Shown here piece after piece: positions 49,033 to 62,300 of a stretch of 64,000 nucleotides of DNA. Where the stretch lies: positions 10,574,078 through 10,638,077 of the forward strand of contig NC_061070.1 of NCBI RefSeq assembly GCF_021917145.1, written 5' to 3'. The position numbers were made by a program, and so were the translations under genes. The notes below the pieces were generated by a model. The model was not told where the DNA came from, did not search any database, and was given only the letters and a program-made list of their open reading frames with translations. This stretch comes from Hypomesus transpacificus (lineage: Eukaryota > Chordata > Actinopteri > Osmeriformes > Osmeridae). Each line of letters starts with the position of its first letter. The first letter of the stretch is position 1.

Positions 49033-50080
49033 TCACTTCAGCAAGTGTCTCAGTTGGTCTTGAAGGTTTTTGGAATGTTCCACACTAGAAAGAAAGTGTA
49101 AACAGTAGATTTGTTAAAAGAAATAAGCAGTGTTGTCAAGCCATGTTATGGCTTCCCATTGCTGAAATGATATAAACCCTTTGCAAACATCCAAAGTTTA
49201 TATTGTGACTTACTTTTTCTGAATGGCCTCTTGTCTGGTGATAAAACAGACAGATTAGTATCTGGTAAGATGCTTTTTAACAATTTGAGTTTTTCAGCAT
49301 GCACATGATAATAAAACAAAGTAACCGAGGAACATACTGATATTGCAAATGTGTAGTGATGATGGACATTTTTCTCAGACTCTGTAAAAACAAGAAAGGA
49401 AGTGTCACAATGGATCTAGTTTCTATATTTTCCTCTTTCCACACAGCTGGTAGACTAATGATAACGATAACAAATGCTTGTCCTGATATAAGAAATTAAG
49501 TGATAATCTGACTCACATCCTCTGAGTGCAGAATAGCATCCTCCTGAATTACCATATTTCTGGCGGCTTGGCCAAGCAGCTGTAAAACAGAAGGACAATC
49601 TGATCATCTCAATATGCGTCTCTCTAATGCCTTAAATTATACATTGTGAAGATGTTAATCCCCTGTACTAAGGGCCATTATTTTGTGGGGGCAAATGGCA
49701 ACTGTTTTTCGGAGTATGGACGACTGGTAAATGTGAAGAACAGATAAGGACGTAAATTCATAGACTCATTCTTTATTGTTAGCCTACACAAACTAGCAAG
49801 TTATTTCTAAAATAGATCAAAACATTTGTAGCTCAAAAGCTAGCGATTAGCTATTTTGCGAGTGTTTACATTAGCTAGCCTAGCTAGCCTAGCACTACAT
49901 CAATCTACAAAGGTTGCAAGTTAAAGACAGCGTGTTTTAATTCTGTACCTCTTGGCTACGGGATCCCTTGAGAACTTGGCGGGTCAGTGCAATTACATCC
50001 CCGCTACAGGAACCTACTTTATCCGATAACAAACCTTTCACAGATTGACCAAATCGAGGTTGCGACTCCACAGAAGCCAT
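49033..50080 (-). CDS. borcs7: BORCS7, BLOC-one-related complex subunit 7 (5 exons)
   Basis: BORCS7 is a small subunit of BORC, which sits on the cytosolic face of lysosomes and recruits ARL8 and kinesin for outward transport (family knowledge). Minus-strand exons are 50080-49949, 49579-49517, 49381-49338, 49234-49214 and 49084-49033. The total is 312 nt, 103 aa (human 106). The protein starts MASVESQPRFGQSVKGLLSD, followed by ALTRQVLKGSRSQELLGQAA, MVIQEDAILHSEDSLRKMSI, ITTHLQYQQEAIQKN and VEHSKNLQDQLRHLLK, matching human BORCS7 along its length. Exon 4 is a 21-nt microexon coding QEAIQK. Each exon is short, so the gene is easily missed by open-frame scans. It is divergent from cyp17a1 with 432 bp between start codons, the same arrangement as in human. 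Confidence 0.95.
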
Positions 50081-50512
50081 AGCAAACGATGTTTACCTTA
50101 ACAGCTAGCTACGGCGATCAGAGAGGTACAAAAATGTAAAGCAAGTAGTGCTAGTTTTCACAGTTCACTTGTGTTATAAACTAATTGACAACCTAGTCTC
50201 AAATAATTTTTTTTTTAGTAAATTAGATCACATTGTCGCATTTAAGTCATTTTAAAGTCAAATAAATAAATAGGCCTGCATAATTAACATTAAATTGGTT
50301 ACACATTAACATTAAATATGCTGCAGGGCCATACAAGCATCTCAAGGAAGCAAAGGTTAGCGATGGTATCTTGTTTGGATTGGCAAGAACAGCAAAAGAT
50401 ATCAAATCCTTAAATATTTCCGGTCAAGGGGATGGCATTGAAGGAGCCATATATAAACCCCTACCCATAATGGTTCCATGACTTTTGCGTGTCTCAGCAG
50501 CCACTCAGCAGT
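50081..50512. promoter_or_regulatory. Shared borcs7-cyp17a1 divergent promoter region
   Basis: The 432 bp between the two start codons must hold both promoters. On the cyp17a1 side TATATAAA lies at 50450-50457, about 56 bp before its ATG. TCAAGG, the core of the NR5A1 (SF-1) site, occurs at 50424-50429 and at 50342-50347. NR5A1 is the established activator of steroidogenic P450 genes. The borcs7 side has no TATA box, which suits a housekeeping gene. The motifs are seen; their use is inferred. Confidence 0.55.
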
Positions 50513-53146
50513 ATGGCATGGTTTTTATGTGTGTGTTTATTCTCCGCAGTTGGGCTGGCTTTTCTGCTCTTGCAGGCAAAGCTCCGGAGGTCTCATTTGG
50601 GCAACAGGGCCCCCCCTTGTCTGCCCTGGCTCCCGCTTATCGGGAGCCTGTTGAGCCTGCGGAGCTCGCGCCAACCCCATGTCCTCTTTCAGGACTTGCA
50701 GCAGAAGTACGGACATACCTATTCTCTCATGATGGGCTCACACACAGTAATAATAGTCAATCACTACCGGCATGCCAAAGAAGTGCTACTGAGAAAGGGG
50801 AAAACATTTGCTGGGAGACCCAGAACAGTGAGTATTGTATTAATGAATTCATGTAATTCAATTTCCTTGTACTGCATATTCAATTTGTTTTTCTCTCTTC
50901 CAACTTGTAATTCCTGTGTTTCAAAGGTAACAACAGACATATTGACCAGGGATGGTAAAGATATTGCCTTTGCAGACTACAGTGCCACTTGGAGATTCCA
51001 CCGCAAAATTGTGCACGGAGCTTTATGTATGTTTGGAGAAGGCTCAGCCTCCATCGAGAAAATCAGTGAGTACCAAACAATAGCTTCATCTAGTGACACT
51101 TCCCCCCCATTTCCTTGCCATGACAAGATCTAAGCCTAAATGAAGCAGACCTCAATATTTGTTTGTTGGTCTCTCTCTCTCAAAATCTCCCCTCTCTCCT
51201 CTGTGTCCCTTCCTGGCTTCTAACTGTACCTCCATCCTTCCACTCTAATCCACTCTCTCTCACCTAAATCTTCCTCTCTTCATCTCCCCCCAGTCTGCAG
51301 ACAGGCCCAGTCTCTGTGTGAAACACTGGGGGAGTCAGGATCAGGGAGCACAGTGTTGGACATGTCCCCAGAGCTGACGCGTGCTGTCACCAACGTGGTG
51401 TGCTCTCTCTGCTTCAGTTCCTCCTACCTCCGTGGCGACCCCGAGTTTGAGGCCATGCTGCAGTATAGCCAGGGCATCGTCGATACAGTGGCCAAGGACA
51501 GCCTGGTGGACATCTTCCCCTGGCTACAGGTAATTTAAGCCTTCCATTTGTCATGGAATTAAGACTGTTCTCCACTATCTTTCCTTTAAGTAGTAGAGGA
51601 CGTCTGACCATGTCAACGGGAGAACTGTAACATGGGACAGAGAAGTGTTATACAGTAAGAGTTTTAATCTGCCCTGTGGATGACACAGTCCTGACTCTGT
51701 TCTACTTCATCTCAGATGTTTCCCAATGCAGGCCTGCGCCTCCTTAAGCAGTGTGTGTCAATCAGGGACAGCTTCCTCCAGAAGAAATATGATGAGCACA
51801 AGGTACGGCAGGCATCCTTATCACAGCGGACTCCGTTTACCAAACAGACGGGCCAATGGAGTTTTACCGCTGGGTTTTGTATTGTCAACCCTTGCAGGTG
51901 GACTACAGTGACCATGTACAGAGAGACCTTCTGGACGCGCTCTTGAGGGCCAAACGCAGCGCCGAGAACAACAACACGGCTGAGATCACCACGGAGATGG
52001 TAGGCCTCAGCAAAGACCACCTGCTCATGACTGTAGGCGACATCTTTGGAGCAGGAGTGGAAACCACCACTACAGTGCTGAAATGGGCCATAGCCTACCT
52101 CATCCACTATCCACAGGTATCTGATCTGAGAACTTCTGGGGTGTGTGTGATGACTTAGCTGGGAGTAATTGATGTCTTTGTGCGATCTATTGCCAAGCTG
52201 TGCATCTCATCTCGCTTTGTGTGCGCACTGGATGTGCGTAAACAACAGTGGGATTTCTGATGGTATCAGAAATTCAAATCCCTTGCAAGTCGCTTTGGAT
52301 AAAAGCGTCTGCCAAATGGATACATGTAAATGTAATGTATCAGGTGCAGAAGCGTATACAGGAGGAGCTGGACGGGAAGGTGGGGGGGAACAGAGCCCCC
52401 CAACTCAGCGACAGGGGTAGTCTCCCCTACCTGGAGGCCACCATCAGAGAGGTGCTACGCATTCGCCCCGTCGCCCCCCTACTCATCCCTCATGTGGCCC
52501 TCACTGATGCCAGGTAAACACATGTACGCACACGCACACTGCACACACGCATTGTTCCGTTTCAAACTCACCAGTGTCCATGTGTGTATATGTGCCGCAG
52601 TATCGGGGAGTTCACGGTGAGGAAAGGATCCCGTGTCATTGTCAACCTGTGGTCTCTGCATCACGATGAAAAAGAGTGGAAGAACCCGGAAGTGTTTGAG
52701 CCTGGTGAGAAGAAATATGTGAAGTCAGGGTATTGAACTTAAGGCTCTGTTAAAATCACTTTCGACTTCCCCTATTTATTTTGAGCCCACATGCAATCCT
52801 GTCTAGATTATGTATCCTATATGTGAGAAAAAAAAAGCGAATAACTGATGTCTTTCACACTAAAGGTCGGTTCCTAACGAAGGACGGAACAGGTCTTCAC
52901 ATCCCCTCGCCCAGCTACCTACCATTTGGAGTGGGGGTGAGGGTGTGTTTGGGTGAGGCGCTGGCCAAAATGGAGATCTTCCTCTTCCTGTCCTGGATCA
53001 TGCAGCGCTTTACCCTCACTGTACCACCTGGCCAGTCAATGCCGAGTCTGGAAGGCAAGTTTGGGGTGGTCCTCCAGCCAATGAAATACAAGGTCCATGC
53101 CACACCGAGGGCGGATTGGTTGCAGAGCAAGCCGCTGCCCTGTTAG
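50513..53146 (+). CDS. cyp17a1: CYP17A1, steroid 17-alpha-hydroxylase/17,20-lyase (8 exons)
   Basis: CYP17A1 is an endoplasmic-reticulum P450 that converts pregnenolone and progesterone to 17-hydroxy steroids and then cleaves them to androgens (family knowledge). Exons 50513-50827, 50927-51065, 51294-51529, 51716-51802, 51898-52116, 52344-52513, 52601-52704 and 52866-53146 sum to 1551 nt, 516 aa, the usual fish length. Visible parts: an N-terminal membrane anchor from [10 protein letters not shown] to about residue 21, [20 protein letters not shown], the I-helix [14 protein letters not shown], the K-helix EVLR, and the heme loop [10 protein letters not shown] with the thiolate ligand at C451. 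The [20 protein letters not shown] stretch and the position between borcs7 and wbp1l point to cyp17a1 rather than cyp17a2. The exon 6 acceptor directly follows a SINE tail. Confidence 0.96.
52284..52340 (+). mobile_element. SINE 3'-tail fragment in cyp17a1 intron 5
   Basis: AAGTCGCTTTGGATAAAAGC, then GTCTGCCAAATGG and CATGTAAATGTAATGTA, aligns with the tail of the tRNA-headed SINE. The head is absent (5' truncated or decayed). The fragment ends three bases before exon 6, so the final CAG of the intron directly follows it, and the 30 bases before the acceptor are purine/AT-rich rather than pyrimidine-rich. Confidence 0.8.
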
Positions 53147-54523
53147 ACACATTGCAACGCACATTTAATTTCAAGCTCATGCACACACAAAATGGGACAT
53201 TACATTTAGATGAAATAATGAAGAATTCAATGTGAAATACATCAACAGTCTGTAAATACAATGCAGTGTCTATAATCTTAGACCTCTCTCATAATGCCCT
53301 AACTGGTTTTTGTTTTGTGTGTAACTCTGTACTAATTCTGTAAATATTGTCCTGAGCTATAATACCTAGTTTTAGATATTGTTTTATTAATATATAGATG
53401 AGAAAGTGTGTTTTTTGTTTCAATCTGTTAGCTAAAATACTGTAGAGTAAAATAAGTACAGAACATCTTATATGACAAGACATAATGTACAATGAATACT
53501 ATAAAAACTAAACACATGACGTTGTGCCAACTTTCTGCAGACTCTTAATGGGATTCAAATGTCAATTCAACTGTCTGTACAACAAACAAACAATCTGGCA
53601 AATAGTATAAATGTTAAATGAACATTTTTAATAGCCATTTACACCATTTTGTACAAAAAGTGTTCAATTAACAAAAATATAATTTCATTTAGTAGGCAAT
53701 ACAAAGATTAATTATAATACATAGCACCTCAGCTACTTTGAGGAACTGAAACATAGATCCTTATATGTACACCAATATACACCCATCCCTGTATGAATAT
53801 AGGTCTACAGGCTTACAGTGCAGCAGGTAGAAAAAGTGCAATATAGAGCAGATTCATTTGTTAAGAGTTCTCTGAAGCCGTTTCGTTTTCTGTATTGGCA
53901 TCTAAAACAAACAATTTCTTTCGGCCAAACAGAAGGGTAAATGCTTTCAAATCCTTTGCCTGTGATTGATTGGACTCGCCTGCCAAACCATATGAAAAGC
54001 TTCACAGTGCAAGCCGTCTTTGGCACTCCAGGCATGTCCAATCAAAAAGTAATCGGAGAGTTTCACGTCCTGCTTGGCTGGTATTGAAGTATTGATTCTG
54101 ACTAAAGTCGAATTTGCAATAAACAACATTCTATTCTGCTTGAGACATATCAGTGGATAAGAGTTAATCTAAGGTAGAAACAATAGGCTGAAAACCCTTC
54201 TGTAGATAAGGCTAGGGAGATGAGTTAATCATCACTTACAGAACACTAGAACACTATTCTAGAAATCCTACATACACATGGCACTCTGGCAAAACAGATA
54301 ACAGGCTTTGGAGATAAAATAACTTTTATAGGTTAACTGTGTGCTACATTCCCAAGGAATCTAGAAAATACATTCTAGATACACTGACATCAGGAAAGAA
54401 CCATGAGCCCTCATACTCATCATACCTGAGCAACAAGAACAATAGTACCCATTCTGAATTCCTTCATCACATGCTCTGCAGGTTCACTCTATGACTTATT
54501 CATTATTGCTGAGGTTGTGGGCC
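53147..54523. other. Converging 3' flanks of cyp17a1 (+) and wbp1l (-)
   Basis: AT-rich and without coding exons. I see no canonical AATAAA for cyp17a1 in the first few hundred bases, only variants such as AATAAT. The right part must contain the wbp1l 3' UTR on the minus strand. Nothing else recognisable. Confidence 0.5.
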
Positions 54524-57354
<2,831 letters not shown>

Positions 57355-58545
57355 ATTATTGTCCAAAACTCGGCCTTTCCAGCCTGATTATGATCTCTGT
57401 TGACATATCATCCGACCGTGAGAAATTTATATTCTTTCACTTTCACTGTCTCGTAATTTACCTCTCTTCCTTAGCTAGCGTAGTAAGCTAGCTCTAGCTT
57501 GTTTTCAAACTTTATCCTGTATTTTTTGACACGCCTCCTTAAAAAACCATTGGTGGATTTAAAATACATACGGACTGCTTCCGTCATTTCCCCAAAAAAC
57601 ATCTATTGGGTGTATTAGCTGTCACAACAATCTGATTGTCAAAGTGCAAGGGAATGGTCTAAAAAAACATGACATACTATATCTAGTAGTTTTTAATAAG
57701 ATAGATAAAAAAAAGTATTCAGCAGAAAAAGATTTAAAATTAGGGAAGTTGAAACGAATACCAAAACCATAGCTCTGCAGATGCATGCATGAATGTCCAG
57801 AACTTAGCCTTTCCCTTGACACTTGTTACACAGCGCTCTAGCTATGACCATGTACTTCAAACATCGTGGTTGCTTGGGATTCAAACCTCTCTAAGATTCA
57901 AATCTCTCTAGGGTTCCAACCTAGAAAGCCTATCTAAATATTTACTAACCATTATCATTCCACTTCATGTGGAATGGGCCTATTTGGTAAGCCTAGGGTT
58001 CAGAAAGCTGACATTTTGTCCAGATATAGTATCAAATGAATGGCCAGTGTCCAGAAGACTGACAGTTTGTCCAGATATACGGATGTGTGGTCCATGGAGA
58101 TATTTAAGCAGGAAGAGAGAATCCATGTTTGTGTCACAATTCAGTGTCTTGGGTCTGAGTTCAGAATGTCTCCCATGGGCTAATAATCAACTGATGAGCT
58201 TTGGAGAGATTTAGGATTTAGAGCTTATCATAAATGGAGCGCAAAGGAGGGCCCAAGAGAGGTAGAGACAGCATGGAAAAGACAGAGAAGGAGAGAGAGA
58301 GAGGGAGACATGAAAGGGTGGGGGAGGGAGAAAGACAAAAGACGAAAGACAGGGGAGAATCATATTGAGAGTCAGGCAGTGAGTGGTACGGGGGAAACCA
58401 ATAGCAACCGACTGTGTGTGGGAGATTGACAGAGAGAGAGAAGGAGGGTGGAGAACGAGAGAAAGAGAGAGAGAGCAAGCGAAGAGAGAGGGAGAACGCA
58501 AGCGCAGCGCGAGGGCCAGAGCTGGGCGATAGAGCGGAAGGTGGT

Positions 58546-58590
<45 letters not shown>

Positions 58591-58840
58591 CGTAGGCAAC
58601 ACGGCCGTCAGAGACGAGGGAGCAGAGCGGAGAAACTGAACACCAGGGCACGCCTGGCCTGAAGGAGGGGGGGCTGCTCCCCTCTCATTACCGAGTCAAA
58701 CACACACTCACACACGCACACACGCGCACGCACACACACACAGGCAGCGACAGCAGAGGCAGCAGCAGAGAGAGGAGAACAGCCAGACAGCCGGCATTGA
58801 GACAGAGTGAGAGTGAGAGAGCGCCTGCCATCCTGCAGCC
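57355..58840. other. Divergent wbp1l / rap1gds1-like intergenic region
   Basis: Contains the wbp1l upstream promoter region at the left and the rap1gds1-like 5' UTR and promoter at the right. From about 58250 to 58640 the plus strand is strongly purine-rich (GAGA/GGGA), with a pure (GA)n block at 58547-58587. CA-rich sequence follows at 58703-58743. Open frames on both strands here are low-complexity and not called as genes. A 7-bp-stem hairpin (ATTCCAC/GTGGAAT) lies near 57957-57975. Confidence 0.5.
58547..58587. repeat. (GA)n microsatellite upstream of the rap1gds1-like start
   Basis: A pure GA run of about 20 units inside a longer purine-rich region, ~250 bp before the start codon and probably within the 5' UTR or promoter. 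Confidence 0.95.
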
Positions 58841-59272
58841 ATGGCAGACATGGGTGAGTAGCAAATGATCCGACTGAGTCCTATCTGCCTGCATGGCGTG
58901 TGTGTGTGTGTGTGTGTGTTTGAGTCAATGAGTTTGTGTGTGCATGTGCTCATCCTCGTGTGTAAATCTAGGTGTGTGCGTATGTGCGTGTGTCTGTGCA
59001 TCTGTGTGTACGCATGTCTGAGCCATGGAGCTGGGGGCGACGGATCAACAGGGATAAAAGTGAGGCTGGATTCCAGGAGACGGAAAGCCAATGTGTCTTA
59101 GGCTAGTTCCTGTGTGTTTTAAAGGTCAGGATGACCTACTATTAACAATCGACCAGGTGACCACTGGAGAACAGGGATGGGACAGCACCTTGAGAGAGAG
59201 AGATAGAGAGAGGGAGAGAGGGAGAGAGGGAGAGAGGGAGGGAGGGAGAAAGATATAGAGAGAGAAAGAGAG

Positions 59273-59329
<57 letters not shown>

Positions 59330-62300
59330 TGAAAGGTTTTCATCTGGAAACATGCTGTTAGTGTGACACATTGCTTTACCAAGAACTAAGGGTAGTTTAC
59401 TCTCTGCAGGGTTAATTAGTGTTAATGAGTCTAGTCCTGTAAATTTGAATGGCTTTTACAGTACAAGTTACAAAAGTCTAATTAGTAGGCCAGTATGTTA
59501 CCTGGAATAATATGTCTGGTTCTACTAGTCCGCCACCGTAGGTCTATTTTGACACTACTTATCAGGGATTAGCCAGAGTGATTAGAGTCCTTTAGGTAGC
59601 TCTGTCTGTGGCTGTGCTTTCTAGAGCATGTTGGCAGTACAGCACAGTCATATCAAAAGACTGAATGAGCTCTGAATCCCTCCCAGACAACTTGAGGCTC
59701 TGTGTGTGATGGGACGAGCCAATGTCAAAAATGTATGTCGTGTGGAGGCTGTCAGATATTTCTAGAAACAAATATACTTTTTCTCTGTCTATCACATACA
59801 CGCGCTCGTGTAAAAAATGGTTGTCTCCAAGCCTGAGGCTCGTTATCTACTCTTTAACAGGGTAAAACTCCTCCATTCCCTCGTAAAGCTATATCTTCTT
59901 CTATATTTTATGCATGCAGCCTCCTCTGCATACATAGTGTATGCTATCTTATTTAACAGAGATGCAATGCAGCTCAATTAATTTGCAATGCCTGCAGTGG
60001 TGGGAAATGTTACTGGTCATTATCAAAGTAGAAAGCAGTTCACTCTGGCTAGGGTAGAGTTACGACTTTGCTCAGCCATTCCACAGTGTCCAGGCTTTTG
60101 ACAGGGCAAGGTGATGGATAAGGGCTTGGACTGTAGTTATGATATATCTGTGCTATAATAAAACACTAGGATATGCATACGCATTTCTTCCGAATTATGG
60201 GGGTTGCAGTTTCCAGGATTGATGTGTGAATGTGTAGTAGAACTGGAAACATTGATGTGCTGTCCATGAATGTCTGCATTACGTGATTTAGAAGATGGAA
60301 CAATGCTGATGTAGAAAATGAGTATGAGTGTGGGGGTGTGCCTGCCTGTATGACAATAATAATACTTTCTGCCTAGCCTATGTGTCAATGCCTTCATGTA
60401 TGGATGAAAGGAGGTATGCCTATCTTCGTGTGTTCCAGACTCTCTGAGCAAGGCCCTCGAGGCTATAAGTGTGAGCACAGAACTCGTAGAGGAGGAACTC
60501 AAGCCTCACCTGGAAACCTTGCTGGCTACACTACTGGATAAGAGTGAGTGGGTCCGTCCGTCCGTCCGTCTATCTGTCTATCTCTCCATCCATCTATCCA
60601 TCCATCTATCCATCCATCCATGTACAATATTATCCATCAATCATCCATCCATCTACTATATTTGTGATGTGCATCCCAGGCTGTGTCTTTCATGCCACAG
60701 CTAGCTAGAGCCAGCCGGGGGGACCTGGTTTCATCCACAAGTGTTAACCTCAGTACCTACAGTACTGCCTACAGTACTGCCCTCTCATATCATTCTTCAC
60801 GTTCTTGTCTCGCTGTGTGTTTTACTGCACCATGATGATCCCCAGAGACAAGGGCAATGAGCCTCGGCTCCAGCCAAACCTGCACCCTCTTCTATCCATC
60901 TCACTGCTGCCATGTTCCCAGCGATGCCCCCCCCCCTACTGTCAACATGCGAGCCTGGTGTGTCCACAAGGGATCGCAAACACACGGATCAGGCTTCGAC
61001 ATTATTAGCTTTGCAACAACATGGTTACATTTAGCAATTTGACATTTGATTAATTTAGCAGACACTCATGGAAATACAGCGAGTATAGAAGAGGAAATAT
61101 AGTTTGGTAGACAATGTTACTGAGACCATTAGAGAACATTTTAGTGTGGAAATCCAGTGTTGCCGTCAAGATGGGATGATGCAGAGGCACTGACTCTTTC
61201 CTCACTTCATTTTCTCCTTTTTCTCACCTCCATATAAGATATTTATTAGCTCAACCAGATGTCTGATGAAGCCTTGGCCCAAATCTCTGACTCTATAAAA
61301 AGCCTTGCCTCTCCTCTGATGTGAAAAAGGGGTGCAAACGTGTCGAGAGCCCCCTCCTCTCGCGTCTCTGGATCCACACGGCAGCACAGTGAGGCGGGGG
61401 GGACGTGTTATCTCAGCTCCTGCAAACCCCCCCACGGCTCTGTTTCTCTGCCAGAGGGGCGTCATGAAATCGGTTAAATGCCAGTTGTCTGTCTCAGTCA
61501 GTCTCTATGGGGATTGTGGAGCCCGGATAACACTACCCCATGATGAAAGGGGTGGGGGAGAAAGTCGCCGTGGCTCCGCATGGCTTCACAGGCCCAGGTG
61601 GATTTGGAAAGCCTTGGGGGGCAGGGGGGGGGGGGGAGGTGGTAGGGGTTAGTCCTAATTCATATCGCGAGGAGGATGGGTGGGTGGGGGTGGAGAGAGA
61701 GATAGTGGCTGTGAGTGAAAGGTAAGATTAAGGCTGTGTGGAAAGATGCCAGAACGAGCACACGCGCATGGTCAAAAGCAAAAAGCTCCCTGCATGCAGC
61801 CTCACCCCACCAAATACACACACACACGCATGCACACACACACTCGGCCACCCTTCCTTTAATTCATCTGAGGGGTTAGGGTTACATAAACGGCTTTAAA
61901 TGGCTCCCCTCAAATAGGGAGGGTGGGGACGTTGCCATGGCAGCAGGCCTACCCTGACAGTGTGACCAGCCTCCTCCCTGGGCTGTTGTGGTCCACTGTG
62001 ACAGAGAAGCACCATCAGTTAATACTGGGTTTACCCCCCAGCGCCACACAGCTACTATAATGACCAGCTCCAAAGCTCAAATGAAGGAGTCTATTTCAGG
62101 CCTTTTCCAGTGTCCTCCTGGAATCCCAGTGGGGTTCCATTCAGTGCTCAGCAGAAAGTGTGGGGGAGAGCCAAGGGTGACCTGTACTCAGCAAAAGGAC
62201 ATCATTAGTTGCCCCACAGGAAAAATACATTATACATAGTACTTGGTTGCGATGATCGATGTATAATGAGGTATTTTTTTGCCTCGAGGCATCAATAGCT

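Noticed and set aside
58211-58662. Open frames on both strands of the GA-rich region
   Set aside because: Ser-Leu or Arg-Glu dipeptide repeats translated from a (GA)n microsatellite; not proteins.
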